Of a stretch of DNA of 64,000 nucleotides, positions 1 to 9,165 are shown piece by piece. A model generated the notes under the pieces. It was not told the origin of the DNA. It was given only the letters and a program-made list of their open reading frames with translations, and ran no database searches. Position numbers and translations under genes: made by a program. Positions within the stretch are counted from its first letter, which is position 1, and each line of letters begins with the position of its first letter. The stretch is from contig NZ_CP029562.1 in NCBI RefSeq assembly GCF_004136315.1, forward strand, positions 6,099,501 to 6,163,500. The letters are read 5' to 3'. This DNA comes from Mesorhizobium sp. Pch-S (GTDB lineage: Bacteria; Pseudomonadota; Alphaproteobacteria; Rhizobiales; Rhizobiaceae).

Positions 1-111
1 GGGCAAACCGTTGCGGCGGCCGATCTCCTGGACGATGTGGTCGACGAATGCCAGGGTTTTGGACGGCCGGGTGATGTTGCCGGAAAAGCCGACAATGCGC
101 GCGCGGGTCAT
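1..111 (-). CDS. ssuE: NADPH-dependent FMN reductase, N-terminal fragment
   Basis: The first 37 residues of a protein that continues past the left edge. They read MTRARIVGFSGNITRPSKT, the beta-strand and phosphate-binding loop (GFSGNxxRPSKT) that opens the SsuE/MsuE flavodoxin-like FMN reductases. Such enzymes supply FMNH2 to two-component sulfonate monooxygenases. It lies 27 bases downstream of ssuD on the same strand, so it is probably the last or next gene of the ssu operon. Only the N-terminus is visible, so SsuE versus another FMN reductase rests mainly on context. Confidence 0.75.
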   Translation of the reverse strand, partial: MTRARIVGFSGNITRPSKTLAFVDHIVQEIGRRNGLP

Positions 112-138
112 GGGTAGTCTCCTTTATTCCAATACGTA

Positions 139-1290
139 TCAGGATGCCGAGGCGGCAACGCTTGGGCGCACACCGCGGCCGAATTCGACATCCCAGCCGC
201 GCAATGCCGGCGCGGCCGCGCCATGCAGGTCGAGCTTCGGGAAGAGCAGTTCGGCAACATTGTAGGCCTCTTCCAGGTGCGGATAGGCAGAGGCGATGAT
301 GGTCTCGATGCCGATCGCCTGATATTCGCGAATACGGGCAACGACGTTGTCTGGGCTGCCGACCAACGCCGTCCCCGCCCCGCCCCGCACCAGTCCGAGC
401 CCGGCCCATAGATTAGGGCCAACGACAAGCTTGTCGCGACGGCCCTGGTGCAGCGCCGACATGCGTTTCTGGCCGACCGATTCCGAAACGTTGACGAAGT
501 TGTTCTGCGCCTCGGCAATCACCTCGTCGGTGACATGGCTGATCAGCCGGTCCGCCGCGGCCCAGGCCTCCTCCTCGGTTTCGCGCACGATGAGATGGAT
601 GCGCAAGCCGAAGCGGATGCTGCGCCCTTCCCGTGCCGCTGCCGCGCGCACGCGCTCCAGCTTCTCGGCCAGTTGGTCGACCGGCTCACCCCAGCTGAGA
701 TAAACATCGACATGCTTGGCGGCGATGGCAATGCCGGCATCCGATGAGCCGCCGAACCAGAGCGGTGGGTACGGCTTCTGCACTGGAGGGAAGGAAAGGT
801 CGGAGCCTTTCGCCGAAAGATACTGGCCCTCGAAATTCACCTCTTCACCGGAGAGGATATCGCGCCAGATCGTCAGGAATTCGTCGGTCTGGGCGTAACG
901 CTCGGCGTGGCTGAGCTTGTTGCCGTCGCCAGCGAGATCGGCCGGGTCGGCACCGGTGACGACATTGAGCAGGACACGTCCGTTGGAGATACGATCGAGC
1001 GTGGCGGCATGGCGCGCAAACAGCGCCGGCGTACCACTGCCCGGCCGCAGCGCCACCAGGAAACGCAACTGTTCGGTCTGCGGGATCAATGCAGCCGCCG
1101 TGATCCAGGCATCTTCGCAGCGCGTGCCGGTCGGCAGGAGAACGCCCTTGAAACCGAGCCGGTCCGCAGCCTGGGCAATCTCCCGCAGATAACCAAAAGT
1201 TGCCGGCCGATGGCGCTCATCGGTACCGAGATAGGGCCCGTCGCCATGGGTCGGCAGATACCAGTAGACGTCGAGGGGCGCGTTGGACAT
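139..1290 (-). CDS. ssuD: FMNH2-dependent alkanesulfonate monooxygenase
   Basis: A 383-residue luciferase-like monooxygenase. It opens aliphatic sulfonates with FMNH2 and O2, releasing sulfite and an aldehyde. SsuD hallmarks are clear: FLPTHGDGxYLG-like N-terminus (residues 9-22), TGTRCEDAW with the conserved Cys near residue 58, LVTG-like [15 protein letters not shown], and [20 protein letters not shown] near the C-terminus. Length matches the family (about 380). The start at 1290 was chosen over a longer reading because an AAGGAA ribosome site precedes it and family N-termini begin there. It follows the ABC genes ssuA-B-C, 34 bases after ssuC. Confidence 0.95.
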   Translation of the reverse strand: MSNAPLDVYWYLPTHGDGPYLGTDERHRPATFGYLREIAQAADRLGFKGVLLPTGTRCEDAWITAAALIPQTEQLRFLVALRPGSGTPALFARHAATLDRISNGRVLLNVVTGADPADLAGDGNKLSHAERYAQTDEFLTIWRDILSGEEVNFEGQYLSAKGSDLSFPPVQKPYPPLWFGGSSDAGIAIAAKHVDVYLSWGEPVDQLAEKLERVRAAAAREGRSIRFGLRIHLIVRETEEEAWAAADRLISHVTDEVIAEAQNNFVNVSESVGQKRMSALHQGRRDKLVVGPNLWAGLGLVRGGAGTALVGSPDNVVARIREYQAIGIETIIASAYPHLEEAYNVAELLFPKLDLHGAAAPALRGWDVEFGRGVRPSVAASAS

Positions 1291-1324
1291 GGGATGTTCC
1301 TTCTGCGGTCTTTGTATCGATGGT

Positions 1325-2185
1325 TCAGATCTTGCCCTTCCAGGGCACCAGCCGGCGCTCCAGCCAGCGCATGCCGCTGGCAAAGAGGAAGGCCAGCACT
1401 GCGATGAGGATGAGGCCGACGAAGACGACATCGGTGGACAGGAAGTTGGCCGCCGACATGATCATGTAGCCAAGGCCGGAACGGGCAGCGATGAGCTCGG
1501 CTGCAACCAGACAGGAGAGGCCGGCGGCGACCGCGATGCGCAGGCCGGTCAGTATCTCCGGCAATGCCGAAGGCAGGATGATGTTGGTGAAGAGCTGCAA
1601 TCGTGTGGCGCCGAGCGATAGCGCCGCATTGATGCGCTCGACCGGTACCGATCGCACGCCTGCCTGGGCCGAGAAGCAGATCGGCGCGAAGGTCGACAGC
1701 GACAGCAGGACGATCTTGGAGGATTCGCCGATGCCCAGCCAGATGATCAGCAGTGGCAGATAGGCGAGCGGCGGCAACCCCCAATACAGTCCGATCGGCA
1801 CCGATAGCGTGCCCCGAACCCAGGGGTTAAGTCCCATCAGAAGGCCGATCGGCACCCCCAAAACGACACCGATGCCGAGCGCCGCGAGAATCCTTCCAAG
1901 GCTAGACAATGTGTGTTGCAGAAGCGTGCCGTCGGCATAGCCGTCAATCGCCACGGCATGGAACTGCGTCAACACCTCCGCAGGCGACGGCAGGAACAGC
2001 GGCGAAGCCCAACCGAGCTGGGTGGCGGCAAACCACAAGGACAGCAACGCCAACAGGGTTATCGTGCTGATCAGAAGCGTTCCGGACGAAGCACTCCTGC
2101 CTGTCCGGGTCGCGGGCTGGCGACGCTGCTTCGGCGCCGGCTGGACGTGCGTGAAGACTGCGCGAGGATCTGCGGCAAGCGTCAT
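1325..2185 (-). CDS. ssuC: Sulfonate ABC transporter permease
   Basis: A 286-residue inner-membrane permease with about six hydrophobic segments. It has the EAA-type cytoplasmic loop of the nitrate/sulfonate/taurine family (AAxxLGA then later [16 protein letters not shown]). It forms the channel for the SsuA-bound substrate. Its ATG overlaps the ssuB stop by four bases (ATGA), so translation is probably coupled, and an AAGGAA ribosome site lies inside the end of ssuB. The first ~35 residues are a non-membrane extension. TauC and SsuC cannot be separated by eye; the downstream ssuD favours SsuC. Confidence 0.88.
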   Translation of the reverse strand: MTLAADPRAVFTHVQPAPKQRRQPATRTGRSASSGTLLISTITLLALLSLWFAATQLGWASPLFLPSPAEVLTQFHAVAIDGYADGTLLQHTLSSLGRILAALGIGVVLGVPIGLLMGLNPWVRGTLSVPIGLYWGLPPLAYLPLLIIWLGIGESSKIVLLSLSTFAPICFSAQAGVRSVPVERINAALSLGATRLQLFTNIILPSALPEILTGLRIAVAAGLSCLVAAELIAARSGLGYMIMSAANFLSTDVVFVGLILIAVLAFLFASGMRWLERRLVPWKGKI

Positions 2186-2970
2186 TGCAAGGTTCCTTTG
2201 CCTGCTGGCCGATGGATGAGCGCACGGATCTCCTCGCGCAGCTCGATAAAACGCGGATCGGAAAGGATCGGGCCGATGTCGCCCGTCTCGGCGAATTCGC
2301 GCACGAAGCCAGCCTCGAAGCGCGCGACGATGCGGCCAGGCCGTGGCGACATCACCACCACGGTGGTTCCCAGTGTCAGCGCTTCCTCGATGGAGTGGGT
2401 GATGAACAGGATCTGCTTGCCGGTGCGAGCCCAGACAGAAGCCAGCAACTGTTGCATCGTCTCTCTGGTCAGGCTGTCGAGCGCGCCGAACGGCTCGTCC
2501 ATCAGCAGGATCTTCGGGTCCGTTGCCAGGGCACGCGCCAGGCCGACACGCTGGCGCATGCCGCCCGACAATTCGTATGGCGGCTTGTCGGCGAAATCGG
2601 CAAGGCCGACCAGATCGAGCAGTTCGCGGGCACGCTGGCGCCGCGCGCTCTTCGAGACGCCGGCGAATTTCAACCCCAGCGCGACGTTGTCCACGACGCT
2701 TGCCCAGGGCAGCAGCGTATCCTTCTGGAAGACGACGCCACGATCGCCACCGGGACGATCGATCTCCTCACCGTCCAGCGTGATCGAACCAGCGGTCAAG
2801 GGCAGGAACCCGGCAATGGCATTGAGCAAGGTCGACTTGCCGCAACCCGATGCACCAACCGCAACGACGATGGAATCGGGCGCGATATCCAGCGATACAT
2901 GGTCGAGTGCATGCACAGCGCTGCCGTCAGAGGCTGGAAAGGTGACGCTGGCGTCGCGGATCTGAAGCAT
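2182..2970 (-). CDS. ssuB: Sulfonate ABC transporter ATP-binding protein
   Basis: A 262-residue ATPase of the nitrate/sulfonate/taurine ABC class. Walker [10 protein letters not shown] is at residues 39-47, the Q-loop is [11 protein letters not shown], the signature LSGGMRQR and Walker [13 protein letters not shown] are present, followed by the switch histidine in FITHSIEEA. Start at 2970 is preferred because a GAGGG ribosome site lies just upstream and family members begin with this segment; an in-frame upstream ATG would add 17 non-conserved residues. It overlaps ssuC by four bases and follows ssuA by 55 bases. Confidence 0.9.
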   Translation of the reverse strand: MLQIRDASVTFPASDGSAVHALDHVSLDIAPDSIVVAVGASGCGKSTLLNAIAGFLPLTAGSITLDGEEIDRPGGDRGVVFQKDTLLPWASVVDNVALGLKFAGVSKSARRQRARELLDLVGLADFADKPPYELSGGMRQRVGLARALATDPKILLMDEPFGALDSLTRETMQQLLASVWARTGKQILFITHSIEEALTLGTTVVVMSPRPGRIVARFEAGFVREFAETGDIGPILSDPRFIELREEIRALIHRPAGKGTLQ

Positions 2971-3025
2971 GGTGAACCCTCGAGAGCAGGCGCGAACCGT
3001 GTCCGGCTTGCGCCTGCTCAAATCG

Positions 3026-4036
3026 TCAATTGGAGACCTTGGCTGCAGCCGCGTATTGCGGATCGACGAAGGCGCCGTAGTTGTCCTTCACTGCGGTGAT
3101 CTTGCGCTGTTCCTTCAGGAAGCCAGCGGTATCCTTGAGTATCTTGGCGACACCGCTGTTTTCGCCACCACCAAGCCATTTGTCGGAGAGCTGCTCGGCG
3201 AGCGGCGGTACCACCGTCGTCTTGATGCGCTCGGCATGGTCGGCCGGTGTGCCGCCCTGCAGGCCGGCGATCAGCTTGATGTTTTCCGAATCCGGACCCC
3301 AGGCCGCCTTGTCGTTGGCGAAGGATGTGAAATAGCCGTCCACCTGCTGTACATACTGCGTCAGGAAATCGGGATGTTCCTTGGCGAATTCACCGGTCGC
3401 GACCAGCGCGCTGAAGGTCGGGGCGCCGCGGTCGGCCACTTCGCCGGCGGTCAGCAGCACCTTGCCGTTTTTCTTCAGCTCGGAGAGCGCCGGATCCCAG
3501 ACGAAGGCGCCGTCGATATCGCCACGCTTCCAGGCAGCGACGATCTCGGGCTGTGGGATGGCGATGACCTGGGCATCCTTCTCGGAAATACCTTCCTGCT
3601 TCAGCACGGCAAGCAGCTGATAGTGATCAGTGGAAACCGGTGCCGCAGCCAGTTTCTTGCCCTTCAAATCTTTTGGAGAGGCAATCTCGGGCCGAACCAC
3701 CAGTGCCTCGCCGTCGCGTGAGACTGAGGAGATATAGAAGCCTTTGACATCCAGCCCCTTGGAGACCGCGGCAGCATACGGGCTGGAGCCGACATCACCG
3801 ATCTGCACGGCGCCCGAGGCAATGGCAGCGAAGATGTCGGCGCCGGAGTTGAAGCGCCGGAACTCGATATTCCAGCCCGTCTTCCTGGCGATCTCGCCAT
3901 TGGCAATGCCAACAAAATAAGGGGTCGAGCCGGTCTGATAGGCAATGACCACCTTCTTGTCGTCCGCGGAGAAAGCCAGCGAGACGGAAGCGCCGAGCGA
4001 AAGACCCGCGAGGGCGGCGGTGAAGAGTTTGCGCAT
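3026..4036 (-). CDS. ssuA: Sulfonate/taurine ABC transporter substrate-binding protein
   Basis: A 336-residue periplasmic binding protein with a cleavable signal peptide ([24 protein letters not shown]). The segment [30 protein letters not shown] is closer in pattern to taurine-binding TauA (FNSG...GNLGSSPLAAA) than to classical SsuA, so the imported substrate may be taurine or a short sulfonate. It is the first gene of the operon and is followed by ssuB, ssuC, ssuD. The start at 4036 has an AAAGGGG ribosome site. The family is sure; SsuA versus TauA is not. Confidence 0.85.
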   Translation of the reverse strand: MRKLFTAALAGLSLGASVSLAFSADDKKVVIAYQTGSTPYFVGIANGEIARKTGWNIEFRRFNSGADIFAAIASGAVQIGDVGSSPYAAAVSKGLDVKGFYISSVSRDGEALVVRPEIASPKDLKGKKLAAAPVSTDHYQLLAVLKQEGISEKDAQVIAIPQPEIVAAWKRGDIDGAFVWDPALSELKKNGKVLLTAGEVADRGAPTFSALVATGEFAKEHPDFLTQYVQQVDGYFTSFANDKAAWGPDSENIKLIAGLQGGTPADHAERIKTTVVPPLAEQLSDKWLGGGENSGVAKILKDTAGFLKEQRKITAVKDNYGAFVDPQYAAAAKVSN

Positions 4037-4109
4037 GCGTTTACCCCTTTCCATGATCGAGGTTGCCCCTCGAAACATCAGCGCACGTCGCTGATCGGGT
4101 TAAACGCTA

Positions 4110-4132
4110 CTGAATTTGTAGAATTAGTTCAG
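4110..4132 (-). promoter_or_regulatory. Interrupted palindrome upstream of the ssu operon
   Basis: CTGAA (4110-4114) and TTCAG (4128-4132) are separated by 13 AT-rich bases, 74 bases upstream of the ssuA start. An AT-rich dyad with a long spacer is the shape of LysR-family sites, and ssu/tau operons are commonly controlled by the LysR proteins CysB and Cbl. No LysR gene is in the window, so the binding protein is inferred only. Confidence 0.3.
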
Positions 4133-4259
4133 AAAGCTTTTTGCGAATGTCACCGCACATGTGAACGATCTGTCTAACGACACGCTGAAATGCCGAACCC
4201 GGGGTTCGATCCGGCAGATTTTACCCCCGAGACCGGCAAAAATGTTCCGAAGCGACTCC

Positions 4260-5024
4260 TCAGTAAGTGGTGCGGCCGCCGGAGAGATCAAAGGTGGCAC
4301 CTGTGGTGAAGGAGTTCTCGTCTGAGAGCATGAAGGCGACCATGGCCGCGGCTTCCTCGACCTCGACAAAACGACCGCGCGGCACCTTTCCCAGCATGTA
4401 GGTCACCTGTGCTTCCGTAAGCTGCTCAAGGATACGCGTGCGTGCCGGCGAAGGCGTCAGTGCGTTGACGGCGATGTCATGGCCAGCGAGTTCCTTGCCG
4501 AGTGATTTGGTCAACGCCAGAACGCCCGCCTTGGCCGCCGAATAAGCGGCAGCGTTCGGATTGCCTTCCTTGCCCGCTACCGAAGCAACATTGACGATGC
4601 GGCCATAATTGCGCTCGATCATGCTGGGCACCAATCGCCGGCAGCAGTAGAAGACGCCGTTGAGGTCGATGTCGACGATCTGCCGCCAGGCATCCGGATT
4701 GTAGTCGACCAGCGGTACGGCCGGCCCGGCAATGCCGGCATTGTTGACCAGAAGATCGACAACGCCGAAAGCCCGCTCCGTCTCGGCCGCCGCTTCCTCG
4801 ACGGCCTCGATCCTGGCCTGATCGCACCAGATTGCCTTCACCGCACCCAACGCGGACAGGTCTTCAATGACGGCCTCCATCGCAGCCTTGTCCAAATCCC
4901 AGATGGCTACCTTGGCGCCCGAGGACAAAAGGCGGCGCGCCACGGCAAGGCCGATGCCTTGTGCGCCTCCGGTGACCACGGCAACACGACTGGAAAGATC
5001 GACGGCATTGATACGGCGGTTCAT
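4260..5024 (-). CDS. SDR family NAD(P)-dependent oxidoreductase
   Basis: A 254-residue classical short-chain dehydrogenase. TGGAQGIG (residues 18-25) is the cofactor loop, NNAG follows the fourth strand, and YSAAKAG carries the Tyr and Lys of the active site. Family members reduce or oxidise sugar alcohols, lactones or acyl carriers. It is the last gene of the minus-strand run after the sugar ABC transporter (29 bases after the next SDR), so a carbohydrate substrate is likely. A Pro replaces the usual Gly in the loop after the active site (NALTPSPART rather than NxxxPGxxxT). Substrate unknown. Confidence 0.85.
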   Translation of the reverse strand: MNRRINAVDLSSRVAVVTGGAQGIGLAVARRLLSSGAKVAIWDLDKAAMEAVIEDLSALGAVKAIWCDQARIEAVEEAAAETERAFGVVDLLVNNAGIAGPAVPLVDYNPDAWRQIVDIDLNGVFYCCRRLVPSMIERNYGRIVNVASVAGKEGNPNAAAYSAAKAGVLALTKSLGKELAGHDIAVNALTPSPARTRILEQLTEAQVTYMLGKVPRGRFVEVEEAAAMVAFMLSDENSFTTGATFDLSGGRTTY

Positions 5025-5053
5025 GGGATGGTCCTTTGGGAAAATGGAGAAGC

Positions 5054-5827
5054 TCAGGCGTCGGGCTTGATGCGAAAATCCTTGCCTTCCGGCAGGGTCT
5101 GGCCGCCATCGACAACCACCGTCGTGCCGGTGATGTAGGCGGCATCGTCGGAAGCGAGAAACAGCGCTGCGTTGGCGATGTCGCGTGGCGTGCCCAGCCG
5201 GCCGAGCGGGATCGCTTCCTGCATGGTGCGGATGAATGCCTCCGACCGATGCTGCTTCACCCCTTCGGTCAGGATGTTGCCTGGCTCAAGTCCATTGACG
5301 GTGATGCCGTAGCCGGCGAACTCCAGGGCCGCCGACTTGATGAAGCCATTGATGCCGGCCTTGCTCGCCGAATAATGGCCATGGCCAGGGCTGGTGACGC
5401 GTGGCCCGGTGATCGACGACGTGAAGATCATGCGGCCGTATCCCTTCTCGCGCATGACCGGCAGCGCCGCCCTGGCGGCCAGGAATGTGCCCTTGAGGTT
5501 GACACCCAGCACGGCGTCCCACTCCTCCGGTGAGGTGTTCTCGATCAGTGTCCACGGATAGATGCCGGCGTTCTGCACCAGGATGTCGAGCGTGCCGTAG
5601 GCTGCGACGGCAATGCCGACGGCCTTGCGGGTGTCCGTAAAAGAGGAAACGTCGATCTGCGTGAACTGCCCGCCTAGCCGTTCGGCCGTCGCCTCGCCCG
5701 CTTCCACTTCCCGGTCGGCGATGACGACCTTCGCCCCTTCCTCCACGAACCTCTCGGCGATAGCCGCACCGATGCCGCGCGCGGCGCCGATCACCAGCGC
5801 GACGCGGTTTTCCAGCCTCAATGTCAT
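5054..5827 (-). CDS. SDR family oxidoreductase, probable sugar dehydrogenase
   Basis: A 257-residue classical SDR, a second paralog in tandem. GAARGIG (residues 14-20) binds the cofactor, QNAGIYP replaces the more common NNAG, and YSASKAG holds the catalytic Tyr and Lys. The C-terminus ends with the usual GTTVVVDGGQTLPE. A GAGGAA ribosome site fixes the start at 5827. It lies 46 bases downstream of the second sugar permease gene and is probably co-transcribed, which suggests it oxidises the imported sugar or a hydrolysis product such as galactose. Confidence 0.85.
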   Translation of the reverse strand: MTLRLENRVALVIGAARGIGAAIAERFVEEGAKVVIADREVEAGEATAERLGGQFTQIDVSSFTDTRKAVGIAVAAYGTLDILVQNAGIYPWTLIENTSPEEWDAVLGVNLKGTFLAARAALPVMREKGYGRMIFTSSITGPRVTSPGHGHYSASKAGINGFIKSAALEFAGYGITVNGLEPGNILTEGVKQHRSEAFIRTMQEAIPLGRLGTPRDIANAALFLASDDAAYITGTTVVVDGGQTLPEGKDFRIKPDA

Positions 5828-5873
5828 CGAAGCAATTCCTCTTTTGAGTTGTGTGCAGTGGTGGGGCAGCTTG

Positions 5874-6704
5874 CTATTTGAAGCCCGACATCGAGATGCC
5901 TTCGATGAACTGCTTCTGGGCAATCAGGAAAGCGACAATGATCGGCGCCACGGAAATCAGCACGGCCGCCATCATCAATGTCCATTTGCCGGCATATTGC
6001 TGCTGCAGGAGCGCAAGCCCTACCGGCAAGGTGGTGGTTTGCATGTCGCTCGGCAGATAGATCAGCGCCGTGAACAGGTCGTTCCACGAAAACATGAAGG
6101 CGAAGATGGCAAAGGCGGCGAGCGCAGGCTTGGCCAGCGGCAGGTAGATGCGCCAGTAGATGGTGAGCAGGCTTGCCCCGTCGATACGCGCTGCTTCAGC
6201 CAGTTCGATCGGTATGGTTTTGAAATATTGCCTGAGCAGGAAGGTGCCGAAGGCACCGCCGAGGAAACTCGGCAGGTACATCGGCACCTGAGTGCCATAG
6301 AGGCCAAGCCATTTGAACAGGATGAACTGCGGGATGGTGGTGATCTGCTGCGGCACCATCAGCGTGATCAAGAGCAGGAAGAACAGCGCGTCGCGGCCAC
6401 GGAAACGAGTCACTGCAAAGATGAAGGCGCCCATCGAACAGGTCAGCAACTGTCCGAACGTTGCGATCATGGCGATCTTGAAGGAGTTCCACAGCATGAT
6501 GTGGAACGGCATGATGGTCCAGATGTCGCGGTAGTTGGCGAACGTGAAGATCGGTGGGATCAGCGAGCGCGAATACTGATCGGCCGGCAGTTTCAGCGAT
6601 GTCGAGACCATCCAGATGAATGGCGCGACCATGACGATGCCACCGGTGAGCAGCAGCGCCACGGCAACGACATTGCCACGGATTTCATCGGCGCGGCGGC
6701 TCAT
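5874..6704 (-). CDS. Carbohydrate ABC transporter permease (MalG type)
   Basis: A 276-residue inner-membrane permease of the CUT1 sugar importers. About six membrane segments are visible, with the EAA loop ELAEAARIDGASLLTIYWRIYLPL typical of MalG-like subunits and the short C-terminal FIEGISMSGFK tail also typical of the family. Its start overlaps the stop of the partner permease gene by four bases (ATGA). Part of the transporter operon 8883-5874; no ATPase gene is in this run, and the UgpC-like ATPase at 10198 probably serves it. Confidence 0.9.
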   Translation of the reverse strand: MSRRADEIRGNVVAVALLLTGGIVMVAPFIWMVSTSLKLPADQYSRSLIPPIFTFANYRDIWTIMPFHIMLWNSFKIAMIATFGQLLTCSMGAFIFAVTRFRGRDALFFLLLITLMVPQQITTIPQFILFKWLGLYGTQVPMYLPSFLGGAFGTFLLRQYFKTIPIELAEAARIDGASLLTIYWRIYLPLAKPALAAFAIFAFMFSWNDLFTALIYLPSDMQTTTLPVGLALLQQQYAGKWTLMMAAVLISVAPIIVAFLIAQKQFIEGISMSGFK

Positions 6705-7588
6705 GCTTCTGCTCCGAACTTCTTCTGGATGCGGATGTAGAACAGGGTGAACAGCGCGATGATGGCGGTCAGCACAACAGCCTGAGCCGCGGCATCACCC
6801 ATGCGGAAAAAGCGAAAGCCGGTGCGGTAGACCGAGAAGACCAGTGTCGGGAAGGTCGAATTGCCGTTGGACAGGCGCGTCAGCATGTAGATGTAGTCGA
6901 AAGCCTGGAAGGCGTGGATGGTGGAGAGCACGCCCTGGAAGAACAGGCTGGGCACCATGGCCGGCAGCGTCACGTAGATGAGGCGTTGCCAGGTAGTGGC
7001 TCCGTCGACGCGTGCAGCTTCATACAATTCGCGCGGGATCGCCTGCAGTCCGGCCAGGAACACGATCATGCCCTCGCCTATGGCGCCCCAAACATTCACG
7101 ATGACGACGGAATAGAGAATGACCTTCGGTCCGAGCCAGTTGACCGGATTACCCCCCAGGGCCGTGATGAAGGAGTTCAGCACGCCCTGGTCCTGTGCGA
7201 AGATCCAGCTCCACAGCAAACCGACCGCCGTCGGCGATGATACCACCGGCAGGAAGAACAACGCGCGCAGCAGCGAGATGCCGCGGATGTGGCGGTTCAT
7301 GAGGCAGGCCACGGCAAAGCCGATGGCGAGGGTCAGCGGTACATAGATCAGCGAGAACAGCGTAGTGTTGATCAGCGCCGTGCCGAACATGCGGTCATTG
7401 GGAAGGCTGCTGTAGTTGCTCGTGCCCGCCCATTTGATCGGGGTCAGCATATCCCAGTCGAAAAAGCTCAGCGCCAGCGTGGCGAGCACGGAGCCGAACA
7501 CGCCGATGGTGAGGCCGAGCAATGTCGGCGCGAGCAGCAGGAGCAAACTTGCGCGCTCGCCCCTGAGTGGCTTTAAGGTACTGGACAA
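6701..7588 (-). CDS. Carbohydrate ABC transporter permease (MalF type)
   Basis: A 295-residue CUT1 permease with six or so hydrophobic segments and the EAA loop ELYEAARVDGATTWQRLIYVTLPAM. It pairs with the MalG-type protein encoded downstream, overlapping it by four bases. The start codon at 7588 is TTG with a GGGGA ribosome site; no ATG suits the conserved N-terminus better. It follows the binding-protein gene by 26 bases. Substrate is inferred to be an alpha-galactoside from the nearby GH4 gene and MelR-like regulator. Confidence 0.88.
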   Translation of the reverse strand: MSSTLKPLRGERASLLLLLAPTLLGLTIGVFGSVLATLALSFFDWDMLTPIKWAGTSNYSSLPNDRMFGTALINTTLFSLIYVPLTLAIGFAVACLMNRHIRGISLLRALFFLPVVSSPTAVGLLWSWIFAQDQGVLNSFITALGGNPVNWLGPKVILYSVVIVNVWGAIGEGMIVFLAGLQAIPRELYEAARVDGATTWQRLIYVTLPAMVPSLFFQGVLSTIHAFQAFDYIYMLTRLSNGNSTFPTLVFSVYRTGFRFFRMGDAAAQAVVLTAIIALFTLFYIRIQKKFGAEA

Positions 7589-7614
7589 GGCAATCCCCGG
7601 AAAGGCCGATCGGT

Positions 7615-8883
7615 CTAACGATTGTTGGCGAGGACTTCGTCGCCCGCGGCAACCGCTTCATTGATCGCGTCGGCGATCGGAACTTCCCCGCTCCAGGCAC
7701 GGTGCAATGCATCACCCACCGCGGAAGCCCACTCTTCGTAACCCTTGAACACCGGCTTCAGATGCGCGTAGGCAAGCGCATCGACGAACAGCTTGTGGTC
7801 GATCGGCGCATTCTTCTGAACAAGATAGGCAGGGCTTGACGTGATCGCCTCCTGGATCGGGATTGCAAAGCCCAGTTGCGCCAATTCCTCCTGGGCATGC
7901 GGGCCGATGGCAAATTTCAGCAGCTCCCAGGCCTCCTTGGGATGTTGCGTTGTCGAGGAAATGGTGAAACCGGCACTGTTGATGCTGGTGGCGCGTCCAG
8001 CCGGCCCTTTCGGCATCGGAGCCACACCCCATTTGAAGGCAGCGGGTACATAATCGGGTACCGACCAATGGCCGCTGACGCCCATGGCGGTAACGCCTGC
8101 CTGGAAACCGTCGAGGCCGAATTGCCGGAGTTGCTCGCTCGTCGGGATCGACTTGTCGTCGAGGACCATGCCGGCAATGAAATTCCACGCCTTCATGGCT
8201 TCCGGGCTGCCGATCAGCGTCTTGCCGTTCTTCACATCGACGATCTCGGCACCATAGGACCACAGCACGCTGCTCCAGAACACCTCCATGTCGATCAGTT
8301 CGGCGAACAGGCCCCATTGGTCGATGGTGCCGTCACCATTTTTGTCCCTGGTCAGTTTCTTGGCAGCGACGCGCAGGTCGTCCCATGTCCAGGTGTCGGA
8401 GGGATAGGCAACACCGGCGGCGTCGAACATGTCCTTGTTGTAGAAAAGCGCGATGGTCTGGATATCACGCGGCAGCCCATAATAGCCGTCGGGCGTCCTG
8501 TAGGCTTCGAGCGAGATCGGGAAGACGCCTTTCAGAAGGTCCGGTTCCGCATCGACGAAAGGCTGAAGGTTGAGCAACGCACCACGCGCCTGCCAGTCGG
8601 GATAGTTGGAAGCGTCCATCGCAAAGACGTCGGGAGCGGTGCCGCCGGCGACCAGAACGCGCAGCTTCTCCCAGTAGGAATCCCAGTCGTTGACCTCGAC
8701 CTTCAGCTTGATGCCAGGATGCGTCTTTTCGAAATCGGCGGACAGTTTTTGCCACACGGCGATGTCGACCGGCCCACCGAACAGCGTCATCGTCAATTCG
8801 GTCTCTGCCAGTGCTGTCGAGCACCAGAGGACGCTGCCCGCCAATGCAACACCACGCGAAACACGCCCCAGCCAATCCGCCAT
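7615..8883 (-). CDS. Sugar ABC transporter substrate-binding protein
   Basis: A 422-residue extracellular solute-binding protein (family 1). The signal peptide runs to about residue 26 (GVALAGSVLWCSTALAETE). The mature part has family signatures: FEKTHPGIKLKVE, GTAPDVFAMDASNYPDW, YGLPRDIQTIALFYNKDMFDAAGV and the KEAWELLKF segment. An EF-hand-like stretch DKNGDGTIDQWG lies near residue 180, common in this family. Start at 8883 has a GGGAGGAAC ribosome site. First gene of the transporter operon; the 282 bases to the divergent MelR-like gene should hold both promoters. Confidence 0.9.
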   Translation of the reverse strand: MADWLGRVSRGVALAGSVLWCSTALAETELTMTLFGGPVDIAVWQKLSADFEKTHPGIKLKVEVNDWDSYWEKLRVLVAGGTAPDVFAMDASNYPDWQARGALLNLQPFVDAEPDLLKGVFPISLEAYRTPDGYYGLPRDIQTIALFYNKDMFDAAGVAYPSDTWTWDDLRVAAKKLTRDKNGDGTIDQWGLFAELIDMEVFWSSVLWSYGAEIVDVKNGKTLIGSPEAMKAWNFIAGMVLDDKSIPTSEQLRQFGLDGFQAGVTAMGVSGHWSVPDYVPAAFKWGVAPMPKGPAGRATSINSAGFTISSTTQHPKEAWELLKFAIGPHAQEELAQLGFAIPIQEAITSSPAYLVQKNAPIDHKLFVDALAYAHLKPVFKGYEEWASAVGDALHRAWSGEVPIADAINEAVAAGDEVLANNR

Positions 8884-9165
8884 CTTCGTTCCTCCCTTGC
8901 CCGGCCGAACGCCCGGTCGCTTCTTGTTCACCCCTTGTGGCGGATCAGATCGCCCGCCTTGCGCAACTGCGCTGCGCCAACCCCTCCCGGCCACCAGAGT
9001 TGCAGGATTTTGAGTTGGAACGGCAGTTTTGTTGATAGCCAGATTATTGCAGAAAGCGGATAAAACTACCTATTTGAGGCCAATAAATTCCCGAATCCCA
9101 GCCTTCATCTGGACGATTGCAGTCAGCTTGGCTAGCTTTGAGCCCTATCGCACAACCGCTCACTG

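Noticed and set aside
108..2185. Long reading frames on both strands over the ssu genes (for example 907-1407 plus and 1086-1784 minus)
   Set aside because: They lie inside ssuD/ssuC in other frames, have no ribosome sites and show the biased composition of GC-rich shadows.
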